Assembly (NCBI RefSeq): GCF_017255185.1
Contig: NZ_JAFKCZ010000008.1
Span: forward strand, 169,714 to 233,713
Direction of reading: 5' to 3'
DNA from: Parahaliea mediterranea
Lineage (GTDB): Bacteria > Pseudomonadota > Gammaproteobacteria > Pseudomonadales > Halieaceae
Length of the DNA stretch: 64,000 nt
Positions 25,673 to 33,192 of this stretch are shown here, piece by piece; the first letter of the stretch is position 1, and the number at the start of each line of letters is the position of its first letter. A program made the translations under genes and the position numbers. The notes under the pieces were generated by a model. It did not search any database. It saw only the letters and a list, made by a program, of their open reading frames with translations, and was not told where the DNA came from.

Positions 25673-27202
25673 CTAGCTTGCCAATAATGCACTCTGCCCG
25701 ATACTGAGCGCCACGTACGCGGCCGGCAAAGCCACCGCCAGAGCGGAGTAGGCCGCCAACGCATAGAGTTCTCGACGCCTCTCCTCGGCGGGCTGCACCA
25801 AAGTGACCGTGCCGAGCAAGGGCAGGCCCGTGGCCGCGACCAGTGTTCGCGGGTCGCAGACAACCGGGGAAATCAGCGACATGAGCAAGCCGGCCCCCAA
25901 GCCGATACCGACACTGACAACCAGGACCCCGGCGTTCAGCAGGATTTTGTTGGGTTCCGACGGTTTCATCGGCACGAAGGGCGGATCGATAACGCGGAAG
26001 GTCACGCCGGAGGCATTCTGCTCGACGTCTTCGGACAGTCGCGCGGACTCACGCCGTTGCAGCAGCTGATTGTGCTGGGCGGCGATCACGTTGTAGTCGC
26101 GATCCAGCTGCTTCAACTGCACCTCGACATCCGGAATGCTGTTGACCTTGTCCTCCAGGGCCTCCACGCGCTGGCGGAACTCGACCACACGCACCTGCAG
26201 CTCGGCGACTCGCGCCTCGGTCTCGGCCAGCATGGAACGCATGCTCTGGTAGACCGGACTGGTCGCGAGACCGCTATAGTTCAGCCCCTCCCCGGAATTG
26301 AACTCACGCGCCTTCTCGGCCTGCAATTCGTCGATCAAGCCCTGGATCTGCCGGACCTCGGGATGCTTGTCGGTATAGCGTGAAAGCAGCATATCCAGGT
26401 TCACCTGAAGCGACTGAATACGGCTATCCAGCGGCGATTGACCGCCAGCGCCACTGGCCAGGAAAACCGGCTCCTCGCCATTCAGCTGGCGCTGCAATTC
26501 CCGTTTGCGGTTTTCCGCCTCCCGCAGCAGCAATTCAGCCTGGGCGAGTTCCCGGCGCGCGGACTCGAGACGGCTGTAATAGTCACCCCCGCCACCCGGC
26601 AGGCTGTCGACATTTTCCTGTTTGAATTTCGCGAGCCTTTCCTCGGCGGCTTGAAGCCGCTCTTCGTAATCGGCGATCTGCTCGTCGAGGAAGGTCTGCG
26701 CGCCCGAGCTGTCATCCTGTTTCTCGCTGCGCGAGCTCTCGATAAACACCGTGATCAGGGACTGGGCGATGCGCTTGGCGGTCTCGCGGTCCGAGTCGCT
26801 GACCGAGATGGCATAGAGCGAGTAGTTGCCCCGCTCGCCCGAGAGGGTAATGGCCTCCCTGAGCCTGCCCACCATTTCCTCTCGCTCCAGCTCGGTGTTG
26901 ACGTCCAGGTCGAGATCGGTCATGCGCATCAGTTTTTCCAGGTTGGGCCTGCTGAGCAAGGTCCGGCTCATCATTGCGATGCGCTGATCGATATCCGGCT
27001 GGATAGCCAGGCCACGCAACAGCGGGCGCAGGACACTGTTGGTATCGACATACACCCGAGCCGAGGCCACATAGGCCTCGGGCAGCTGCCATACCCAGAC
27101 CCATCCCGCCACGGCGAACACCCAGGCGACGATAAGAACCAGCCAGCGGTGCCGCCAGACGCCCCATATATAGGAGAAAACTTGCGCTATTGCTTCCTGC
27201 AT
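25673..27202 (-). CDS. XrtA-associated polysaccharide chain-length determinant (Wzc N-terminal-like)
   Basis: A 509-residue inner-membrane copolymerase. An N-terminal helix at about residues 20-40 is followed by a Wzz-type segment (AYVASARVYVDTNSVLRPLL). A long periplasmic coiled coil lies at about 170-400, rich in E, R, Q and A. A Pro-containing segment PPFVPMKPSEPNK precedes the second helix near 430, and a further helix lies at the C-terminus. It should work with the BY-kinase and the export lipoprotein to set EPS chain length and open the export channel. It starts 41 bases after the export lipoprotein gene ends. Confidence 0.9.
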   Translation of the reverse strand: MQEAIAQVFSYIWGVWRHRWLVLIVAWVFAVAGWVWVWQLPEAYVASARVYVDTNSVLRPLLRGLAIQPDIDQRIAMMSRTLLSRPNLEKLMRMTDLDLDVNTELEREEMVGRLREAITLSGERGNYSLYAISVSDSDRETAKRIAQSLITVFIESSRSEKQDDSSGAQTFLDEQIADYEERLQAAEERLAKFKQENVDSLPGGGGDYYSRLESARRELAQAELLLREAENRKRELQRQLNGEEPVFLASGAGGQSPLDSRIQSLQVNLDMLLSRYTDKHPEVRQIQGLIDELQAEKAREFNSGEGLNYSGLATSPVYQSMRSMLAETEARVAELQVRVVEFRQRVEALEDKVNSIPDVEVQLKQLDRDYNVIAAQHNQLLQRRESARLSEDVEQNASGVTFRVIDPPFVPMKPSEPNKILLNAGVLVVSVGIGLGAGLLMSLISPVVCDPRTLVAATGLPLLGTVTLVQPAEERRRELYALAAYSALAVALPAAYVALSIGQSALLAS

Positions 27203-27243
27203 ATCCGCCCTACTCTGCTAACAGCTCGCGACCACGGCGATTA

Positions 27244-27897
27244 TCAGAACCAGGATTCCGAAATAATAATGATATCGCCGGGCTTCAATGGCAGGTTTGC
27301 CGTGATGTCCCCATCCTTGAGCAGGTCGTCCAGGCGCAGACCATAGGATTGCTGCCTGCCACCCTCGGTACGCACCAGCACGGAACCATTGCCATCGGCA
27401 TACTCGGTGACGCCACCCACGGCAATCATAAGGTCCAGCAGGGTCATGTGCTTGCGAAACGGTACGCTGGCTGGCTGGGTCGCCTCGCCAACAACGCGAA
27501 CCTGTTGCGCGGGAACCCCCACAAAACCGTTGACGATCACGCTGACCACGGGCTGCCTGACATATTCGCCGTAGGCTTTTTCGATATCCCGTGCCAACTG
27601 GGTTGAGGTCTTGCCGCTCGCCTGAAGATCCTCCACCAGCCGGGTTGTGAACTTGCCATCGGGGCGCACAATTCCTGCCGAGGACAACTCCTCGTTACCC
27701 CATACAAAAACCTCGAGGGTATCGCCCGGACCGACTACGTAGTCGAAATCAGGGGCTTCACCGCGCGCGGACTCGGGCACGGGCGGATGGGACGAGCCCG
27801 TGCAGCCCGCCAACACCATCGTCAACACCACCGCAAAGGCGGCGCCTAGCCGCCCCTCGCGGTACCCCGCTCTTTTCTCTCCATGGCAAGCAGGCAT
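27244..27897 (-). CDS. XrtA-associated polysaccharide export lipoprotein (Wza-like)
   Basis: A 217-residue outer-membrane lipoprotein. The lipobox VLAGC lies at about residues 27-31, followed by a poly_export domain (DYVVGPGDTLEVFVWGNEEL) and a SLBB-like region (VRVVGEATQPASVPFRKHMTLLDLMIAVGG). It forms the EPS export conduit with the chain-length protein. I chose ATG 27897 because AGGAGGGAG lies directly upstream. It is the first gene of the long minus-strand operon, and a CRP-like site with an extended -10 element lies in the 130 bases before it. Confidence 0.92.
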   Translation of the reverse strand: MPACHGEKRAGYREGRLGAAFAVVLTMVLAGCTGSSHPPVPESARGEAPDFDYVVGPGDTLEVFVWGNEELSSAGIVRPDGKFTTRLVEDLQASGKTSTQLARDIEKAYGEYVRQPVVSVIVNGFVGVPAQQVRVVGEATQPASVPFRKHMTLLDLMIAVGGVTEYADGNGSVLVRTEGGRQQSYGLRLDDLLKDGDITANLPLKPGDIIIISESWF

Positions 27898-27948
27898 CTC
27901 TCCCTCCTGTTGAATGCGCCGAATCCACGCCAAGTCATTATTGACCTG

Positions 27949-27954
27949 AGCATA
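27949..27954 (-). promoter_or_regulatory. Candidate extended -10 element for the EPS operon
   Basis: On the minus strand the sequence reads TGCTATGCT, an extended -10 (TG-N-TATGCT). It lies about 52 bases before the export-lipoprotein ATG. No good -35 hexamer is visible, which suits an activator-dependent promoter; the CRP-like palindrome centred near 28001 would fall about 60 bases upstream of the expected start point. Confidence 0.4.
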
Positions 27955-27993
27955 GCATGTGATCTGCAAATAGCCCGATTTAACTGGGACTTA

Positions 27994-28009
27994 TGTGAAA
28001 AACATCACA
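27994..28009. promoter_or_regulatory. CRP/Vfr/Clp-type binding site
   Basis: The palindrome TGTGAAAAACATCACA has both half-sites of the CRP consensus (TGTGA-N6-TCACA) intact. It lies between the OmpA-domain gene and the export-lipoprotein gene. Its spacing to the extended -10 element fits a class I activator position near -60. This suggests cAMP- or c-di-GMP-responsive control of the 17-kb EPS operon; which CRP-family protein binds is not known. Confidence 0.6.
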
Positions 28010-28027
28010 ACCGCCGTGGAACCGTAC

Positions 28028-28828
28028 CTACCTGGAGGCCACGGGGATAATTTCGACTCGCACCAGTCGCTGGGCATCGACGCCCGCGGCGCGCGGCTCA
28101 CCGCCATCGCTCCCCAGCCCCCGCACTTCCATACGCTGTGGCGGGACGCCCAGCCGCGCCATGTAGTTGGCAACGGTCTCCGCGCGGCGGCGGGACAGGC
28201 TCAGGTTGTAGTCCCCGTTGCCGAAGGGGTCCGCGTAGCCGGAAATACGCGCCCTCGCCGCCGGGCCCGCCCGCTCCATCATATGGACCGCGAGTTCAAG
28301 ACTGCGCCTGGAATCCTCATCCAGCGCGCTGCTGTCGAAATCAAAATGAACCCGAATCGCGCCAGCCGGCGCGACGCCAGAACCCGCCGTCTCCGCAGCC
28401 GGCTCCGCCATGGACAAGCGGGGCTCACCGGCGTCCGGCTCGCGAGCGGACTCCCCCCGTGGCACGCCCGCATCAATACGCGGCAGCGTGGCGAACACCG
28501 GCCGGACGCGCGCGACCACCGGCAGCAATAGCGGATATGTCCGCCGCCCATCCGCGGGAACACCGAGACCGGCAAGCCCGTCCTCGGCCGCACCCTGGTC
28601 ATCGGGCAGTTCCGGCGCCACCACCGGCGCGGGCGCCCGGCTCCCCGGCTCGCCGCCAGGACCGCCTTCCCGCTCACTGACGCCGTGCCACAAGGACTGC
28701 GGGCCGGCCGTGGTGTAGCGGTACAAGAACAGGCTGGCGAGGCCCAGCGCCAACAGCATCAAGCCGAGAACAAGTCCCGCGCCGGCCCGCGACGGGCGGC
28801 GCCGGTAGGGTGGCGCCTCGGCTCCCAC
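28028..28828 (-). CDS. OmpA-domain protein; frame continuous with the upstream ATPase through an A-run
   Basis: A 266-residue reading from the only in-frame standard start, a GTG at 28828 with no well-spaced ribosome site. It has one membrane helix (GLVLGLMLLALGLASLFLY, about residues 18-36), a Pro/Glu/Arg-rich periplasmic linker, and a C-terminal OmpA peptidoglycan-binding domain (VHFDFDSSALDEDSRRSLEL, ISGYADPFGNGDYNLSLSRRRAE). The same frame stays open upstream past the ATPase stop to the A10 run at 29012-29021, encoding an EPKPELKP repeat. The product may therefore be made mainly as an extension of the ATPase by -1 slippage, giving an ExeA-like ATPase-helix-peptidoglycan-binding protein. 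A sequencing error in the homopolymer would give the same picture. Confidence 0.75.
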   Translation of the reverse strand: MGAEAPPYRRRPSRAGAGLVLGLMLLALGLASLFLYRYTTAGPQSLWHGVSEREGGPGGEPGSRAPAPVVAPELPDDQGAAEDGLAGLGVPADGRRTYPLLLPVVARVRPVFATLPRIDAGVPRGESAREPDAGEPRLSMAEPAAETAGSGVAPAGAIRVHFDFDSSALDEDSRRSLELAVHMMERAGPAARARISGYADPFGNGDYNLSLSRRRAETVANYMARLGVPPQRMEVRGLGSDGGEPRAAGVDAQRLVRVEIIPVASR

Positions 28829-28844
28829 CCTGCGAGGCGGTTTA

Positions 28845-28896
28845 AGTTCGGGTTTTGGTTCGGGTTTTAGTTCGGGTTTTGGTTCGGGTTCGGGCC
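28845..28896. repeat. Tandem repeat encoding EPKPELKP-type linker
   Basis: About four imperfect 12-base units (ggttttggttcg and close variants). In the minus-strand frame of the OmpA-domain protein they encode Glu-Pro-Lys-Pro-Glu-Leu-Lys-Pro repeats, as in TonB-like spacers. The repeat lies upstream of the annotated GTG start, so its protein-like composition argues that this stretch is translated. Confidence 0.7.
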
Positions 28897-28995
28897 CGGC
28901 CTCCGGTTCGATGGCAAGCGCAGTCCCGGCGGCAACCCCGCGTTCCCGGGGAACACGAGGGGCATGCCCAGGCTCACCCGCCGTCGGCTCGGCGC

Positions 28996-30012
28996 TCAGC
29001 TCCCCCGTGTCTTTTTTTTTTCGCTGGCGGCCCGCGCCTTTTCGATGTCCACCGCCACCGCCTCGGCAGGGGATGCGGCCGCGTCGTCGGCGCCGCCCCT
29101 CTCGCCGGCTTCCTCAGGTGATTGCGGCGCGGCGGCGGGCGCGTCGTCAAACACGTCCGCCTGCTGGAAGTCCTGTTCCGAAAACTGCCTGCCCGCCGCA
29201 AGGTGCTCACCCTGCAGCTCGGTTATAACCTCTTTCACGTCGGCCACCCCAACCCGGTGCCGATTCTCCACCGCGCAGTGCAACAGCAGGCGGCTACAGA
29301 TCAGGTTGATACGCCGGGGGACACCCTCGCTGAACTTGTAAATCAGGGGAAAAACCGACTTGCTGATCGCGGGGTCGCCCGACCAGCCCACGCGCTCCAG
29401 GCGGTGGCGAATATAGGCCTCGGTTTCGCCCGACTCCAGCGACTTGAGATGGCTCGCGGCGACGATGCGCTGATGGACCTGCTCCATCTCGGGCCGCAGT
29501 ACCAGCTCGCGCAGCTCGGGCTGGCCGAGCAGGAATATCTGCAGCAGGGGCTGGCCGTTGCTTTGGATGTTGGTGAGCAGGCGCAGCTCCTCCATGGCCG
29601 AAACCGTCAGGTCCTGGGCTTCATCGACGATCAGCAGGGCGCGCCGCCCCTCGCGATTCCAACGGTGCAGCAGCTCGGTGAGGCGCTGCAGCAGCTCGCC
29701 CTTTTCCACCACCTGCGCACTGATGCCAAAGTTATAGGCCACCATTTTCAGCAGGTCGTTGGCTTCCAGCTGGGTGCAAACCAGATTGGCGGTGGTGACA
29801 GACTCATCGGCCAGGCTCTCGACCAGGTCTCCGATCAGCGTGGTTTTACCGGTACCCGGGCGGCCGGTAATCATCGCGAAGCCCTCGGCGCGCATATAGG
29901 CATAGGCCATGTAGGCCCGCGCCTTGGCATAGGCGCCGTGCTCGTAGCAGAAGTGGTGGTCGGGACTTAGCCTAAAGGGCTCCGCCGTGAAATTGAAAAT
30001 ACGCTCGTACAT
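28996..30012 (-). CDS. XrtA system-associated AAA ATPase (ExeA/TIGR03015-like)
   Basis: A 338-residue ATPase starting MYERIFNF at ATG 30012. The Walker A motif is ITGRPGTGKTTL at about residues 47-58, Walker B is ALLIVDEAQDL near 126, and the C-terminal helical part has GVPRRINLICSRLLL. The core resembles GspA/ExeA-type ATPases and matches the exosortase-associated family. After about residue 275 comes an Ala/Glu-rich tail, then GAA AAA AAA AAG and TGA shortly after. ExeA proteins normally continue into a membrane helix and peptidoglycan-binding domain; here those features lie in the next gene in the -1 frame. It probably energises assembly of an envelope complex for EPS or protein sorting. 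Confidence 0.88.
   Translation of the reverse strand: MYERIFNFTAEPFRLSPDHHFCYEHGAYAKARAYMAYAYMRAEGFAMITGRPGTGKTTLIGDLVESLADESVTTANLVCTQLEANDLLKMVAYNFGISAQVVEKGELLQRLTELLHRWNREGRRALLIVDEAQDLTVSAMEELRLLTNIQSNGQPLLQIFLLGQPELRELVLRPEMEQVHQRIVAASHLKSLESGETEAYIRHRLERVGWSGDPAISKSVFPLIYKFSEGVPRRINLICSRLLLHCAVENRHRVGVADVKEVITELQGEHLAAGRQFSEQDFQQADVFDDAPAAAPQSPEEAGERGGADDAAASPAEAVAVDIEKARAASEKKKTRGS
29012..29021 (-). other. A10 homopolymer with dnaX-type slippery heptamer
   Basis: On the minus strand ten A residues are read in the ATPase frame as GAA AAA AAA AAG, containing A AAA AAG in the phase of the dnaX frameshift site. A -1 slip moves translation into the OmpA-domain frame, which is open from here to 28028. 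Transcript slippage adding one A would have the same effect. Confidence 0.6.
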
Positions 30013-30160
30013 TCCTCGATGCCGCCTGCCCGCGAGGCCCAGAAACCCAGCCAACGAGCTTTGCAGAGAGTCCCCGACTTTGCAAGCGTGAAGCGGCCGA
30101 ATCGGGACGCAGTTCCGGCCCGCGCCGGCCCAGAATGTTGACGCCCCTAACCGGGCTCCG

Positions 30161-31276
30161 CTAACCCCCGGCAGCCTGCCCCTGCGCTTTTTCGCCCCTG
30201 TCGGGCGCGGCCGGAAAAAGATCCATCCAGGCTTTGCGGGCCAGGTGGGGCAGCAACAGGCGCAGCGGCATTCGCAGGTAATGGGAGCGCACGTAAAGGC
30301 AGAACAAAGCCGGCGCGGTAAATGGCAGGCGACAGGAAGAGTGATTGGGGGTAAAGGCCCGCAGGAACAGGAAGTCCATCAGGCGGCGCCCCGGGGCCGT
30401 GGGCCGGCGCGGCAGCAGCTCGCGGGAGAAGCCGTCGGGCACCGGGGTGCCCAGGAAACGACGGGTATAGCGCAGCGCATAGAACAGGGGGCGCTGCAGG
30501 CCCATCTCGCGCGCGCGCGCGGCCAAGGCGGGAAAGAATGCCTCCCCCTCGGTGGCGGCGAAATGCCTGAGCAGGCGATCCAGGTCCAGCAGGTCCCGGA
30601 GACCGTGATCGAACTCGCCCTCGTGGAACAGGTGCGCGGCGCTGTGCAGGACCATATCGACCGGCGCCAGCATCCACACGCCCGGGGCCGCCTCCACCAT
30701 CGCCGACCACAGAGCCTCCGGGTCGATGCTACTGTCCGAGGTGGGCGGCAGAATCGTGTGGTGAACATCCAGCGTGGAGTGCCGCTCGCCGTGGCCCAGG
30801 GGCGGGATTTCATGCATCCACTGCCGGTAGTAGCGATCGTTGTAGGGGTCGATGCTACCCGAAGTCCAGCCGTGCCGGCCGAGGGCGGCCTCCACCTTGT
30901 GCAGGTTCGAGGCCTGCACCAGGATATCGATATCGGAGATCAGGCGCCCGCTGGCCGCGGGCAGTCCGGCCAGGATGTAGGCGCCGCCCTTGAGCAGAAC
31001 CACCCGCTCGCCCGCCTCGGCCAGGGCGACCCCCAGCTTGCGCAACTCAAAATGCAGGCTGCGGCACTGCTTGACGTGCACGGCGTGACCGGCATAAAGG
31101 TGCCGCCAGACCTTCTCGGGGATGGCCGGCCGTGGCCGCAAGGTGTCCAGGCAGTGGTAGAGACTGCCCAGCAGCCTGGCGAGCCGCGCCTGCGGTATCA
31201 GGCGATCCCAGTCCCGGTCACCCAGCCTGGCCGCGCGCTCCGGCGAGCGGAGCAGTTCGATCAGTTGTATACTCAT
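30161..31276 (-). CDS. Nucleotidyltransferase family protein of the exosortase locus
   Basis: A 371-residue protein of the NTP_transf_5 type. The nucleotidyltransferase core is VVLLKGGAYILAG, then LISDIDILV (metal-binding Asp pair, about residues 113-121), with a later TLDVHHTIL Asp. The target is unknown. It overlaps the HprK-like kinase gene by ATGA, and such proteins commonly accompany HprK-rel-A kinases and PqqD-like proteins in exosortase loci. It may modify a protein or sugar as part of that group. Confidence 0.8.
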   Translation of the reverse strand: MSIQLIELLRSPERAARLGDRDWDRLIPQARLARLLGSLYHCLDTLRPRPAIPEKVWRHLYAGHAVHVKQCRSLHFELRKLGVALAEAGERVVLLKGGAYILAGLPAASGRLISDIDILVQASNLHKVEAALGRHGWTSGSIDPYNDRYYRQWMHEIPPLGHGERHSTLDVHHTILPPTSDSSIDPEALWSAMVEAAPGVWMLAPVDMVLHSAAHLFHEGEFDHGLRDLLDLDRLLRHFAATEGEAFFPALAARAREMGLQRPLFYALRYTRRFLGTPVPDGFSRELLPRRPTAPGRRLMDFLFLRAFTPNHSSCRLPFTAPALFCLYVRSHYLRMPLRLLLPHLARKAWMDLFPAAPDRGEKAQGQAAGG

Positions 31277-32199
31277 GCCCCGGGCCGCCCCCGCAGCAGG
31301 GACTCCAGCGCCTCGACGACGGCATCGAGCTCGCTGTAACGCAGGTCAAAACAATCCACGCCGTCGACGAAAGCCGCCATGGCATCAAAACCCTCGTCGC
31401 CCAGTACGCTGTAGTTAAAGGAGTGATGGGCGGCGAAGATGAAACTTTCGGCCCGACTGCGCGGGCGCAACTGCACCGTCTCCCCCGCCCTGTACTGGGG
31501 AAACAGCATGAATGCCGCCTCCAAAGGAGCCGGATCGTGGCTGTTGGGGGCGACATCGGCTTTCAGGTGCGCAACCCGCCCCTTGTGCGTATCTTCCGAC
31601 ACCGGACCGATGACGGCATCGGGCGCAAACCGCCTGATCACCTCGATAGACGCATTCTTGAGACTGACCGGACGGTTGACCGGCACGACCCGGTGGCTTC
31701 CCGGCACGATCAGCGCGTGCTCGTCGGAAAGCACCCGCCAGCCGCGCAGGGCCAGCGCGGCGCACAGCGTACTCTTGCCCGCCCCCGGCAGACCCGGCAT
31801 CACCACGGCTACCCCGTTTCGCGCCACGACGGCGGCATGCAGCTTGAGATATTCGTGCATGGTGACCGACAGGCACCAATTGAGGCCCCATTCAAAGAAT
31901 GCAAACGCCTGGCCGCGGGGTATGCTGCCAAAGGGCTGCCGCTCATCGAGGAAAAAGTCGAGCCGCTTGCTCAAGCGCTGCTGGAGGCCCGCCGGGCGCA
32001 GCGCGACGTGGAAATCGGCGAAACCGGGGTCCCGCGCCAGGTAGTGATCCCGGTACAGTGCCGCCACGCCCTGCGCCACCACCGGGACAGGGCACTGAAC
32101 GGCGTAGCAGTAAGGCCCCACCCGCAAGCGCAGCCCCTCGCCGGCCAGGCGCCGGCGCGTTTCGGCCTCACCCAGCTCGGCGAGCGTGCCGGGCTTCAC
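31273..32199 (-). CDS. HprK-related kinase A
   Basis: A 308-residue protein related to the HPr kinase/phosphorylase C-terminal domain. It has the P-loop MPGLPGAGKSTLCAAL near residue 135 and the following WRVLSDEHALIV, where the Asp lies in the metal-binding position. It lacks the HprK N-terminal domain and no HPr or PTS gene is nearby, so the substrate is likely different. The GTG start overlaps the PqqD-like stop (GTGA). The kinase, PqqD-like protein and nucleotidyltransferase form the HPr-rel-A group seen in exosortase loci; its function is unknown. Confidence 0.85.
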   Translation of the reverse strand: MKPGTLAELGEAETRRRLAGEGLRLRVGPYCYAVQCPVPVVAQGVAALYRDHYLARDPGFADFHVALRPAGLQQRLSKRLDFFLDERQPFGSIPRGQAFAFFEWGLNWCLSVTMHEYLKLHAAVVARNGVAVVMPGLPGAGKSTLCAALALRGWRVLSDEHALIVPGSHRVVPVNRPVSLKNASIEVIRRFAPDAVIGPVSEDTHKGRVAHLKADVAPNSHDPAPLEAAFMLFPQYRAGETVQLRPRSRAESFIFAAHHSFNYSVLGDEGFDAMAAFVDGVDCFDLRYSELDAVVEALESLLRGRPGA

Positions 32200-32450
32200 G
32201 ACTCGCTCACCAGGTCAACCCGCGCCAGATCGGCCAGCAATTGGCCCAGGCCCGACGCCGCCTCACTGTCCAGCGACAGGGTCTCGCGGAGCCCGGCTTC
32301 GGCAATGGGATGCCGGCCGAGCGTCCGCAGGATTTCGGCGGCCTCGGCATTGATCAGGTGAGTATCGCCGCTGTCGGGGCAATAACATACCACCAGCCCC
32401 TCGCTTCGATCATAGAATTTGACAGGGCCTGACAATGCCCAAGACGCCAT
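32196..32450 (-). CDS. HPr-rel-A system PqqD-like protein
   Basis: An 84-residue small protein with a PqqD-type fold pattern: an N-terminal strand region, then THLINAEAAEILRTLG and a helical C-terminus LGQLLADLARVDLV. PqqD proteins hold a peptide or protein substrate for a modifying enzyme. I chose ATG 32450 because GGAG lies seven bases upstream; an ATG five codons earlier (32465) has no spaced site. It is coupled to the HprK-like kinase. The substrate may be the small Tat-signal protein encoded just upstream, but this is inference. Confidence 0.82.
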   Translation of the reverse strand: MASWALSGPVKFYDRSEGLVVCYCPDSGDTHLINAEAAEILRTLGRHPIAEAGLRETLSLDSEAASGLGQLLADLARVDLVSES

Positions 32451-32580
32451 GCCGTTGCTCCGCATCCTAGCCGCGACGGTATATTATTCCAGATTGGCGT
32501 TGAAAGTACCCGTGCCCCAGGTCACAGATGGGGCGCTTCGGATTCAGGCTGACTCGCGCCACCCACACCACGCCCGGCAT

Positions 32581-32994
32581 TTACTCGTTGAAGTGGGAAA
32601 AATCCAATTGCCCGGCCTGGCTCGCGGGTTGCGCGGCCTTGACACACACCTTGTCGCCCTGGATTTTCGGGGTCTGGCCGGTGCGATCGGCGAACTGCTG
32701 GAACGCCTCGACCTCGTCGTAATCGGCCCGGCGCTGATCGTTTGCAGACGCCGACACGACAAACCCCGGCTCGGTGTAGGAGGCAAAAGTCGCCCGCGAC
32801 ACACAAACCTTGCTGGCCCCGCCCCCTTGGCCCCAAGCCGCCCTGTTCCCCAGAGTCAACATGACGGCGCCGCCAACGGCGGCCGAGCGCGCGAATTGGC
32901 GACGCGACTGCCCCGCCTTGTCCGGTGAGCGCTCTTCTGCGGCTGTTGCCTCAGCCGATAGCTGCTGCTTGTCCTGTTCGCAATCCATTCCCAT
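32581..32994 (-). CDS. Small Tat-signal protein of unknown function under a sigma-54 promoter
   Basis: A 137-residue protein that I do not recognise. An N-terminal Asp/Glu/Lys-rich stretch is followed by a twin-arginine signal (SRRQFARSAAVGGAVML, about residues 32-48) ending near AAWG. The short mature part has two cysteines (KVCVSRAT and KVCVKAAQ) and ends DFSHFNE. The start at 32994 has AGGGAAAGG just upstream. It lies 130 bases before the PqqD-like gene on the same strand, so it may be first in the HPr-rel-A operon. A sigma-54 element and an 18-bp upstream element like those of the PEP-CTERM genes precede it, so it is probably in the PrsR regulon. Confidence 0.7.
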   Translation of the reverse strand: MGMDCEQDKQQLSAEATAAEERSPDKAGQSRRQFARSAAVGGAVMLTLGNRAAWGQGGGASKVCVSRATFASYTEPGFVVSASANDQRRADYDEVEAFQQFADRTGQTPKIQGDKVCVKAAQPASQAGQLDFSHFNE

Positions 32995-33065
32995 TACCTT
33001 TCCCTGCCAGCGGCCACCACCACGCACGGCGACCACCGCGTCGGGCGCTGCACTTCAACAACTGA

Positions 33066-33081
33066 AGCACATTGTGTGCCA
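33066..33081 (-). promoter_or_regulatory. Sigma-54 (RpoN) promoter for the HPr-rel-A group
   Basis: On the minus strand TGGCACACAATGTGCT has the invariant GG and GC with ten bases between, and TGGCAC exactly. It differs at one base from the element at 53434-53449 before a PEP-CTERM gene. It lies 72 bases before the ATG of the Tat-signal protein. Confidence 0.75.
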
Positions 33082-33153
33082 GATACATAAGTACCTGATA
33101 TAAATAAACTTTTTGAAGATCCATTCAATTCCGGGACACTCTTGGCGGCACAG

Positions 33154-33171
33154 TTGTAAAATTTACTGACA
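33154..33171 (-). promoter_or_regulatory. Upstream activator element (candidate PrsR site)
   Basis: The plus strand reads TTGTAAAATTTACTGACA, matching 14 of 18 bases of the perfect copy at 53050-53067. Its centre is about 82 bases upstream of the -24 element, the same distance as before the PEP-CTERM gene at 53552. Its orientation relative to the gene is also the same. Confidence 0.65.
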
Positions 33172-33192
33172 ACGCACCGCCCGCTCTCGAGA

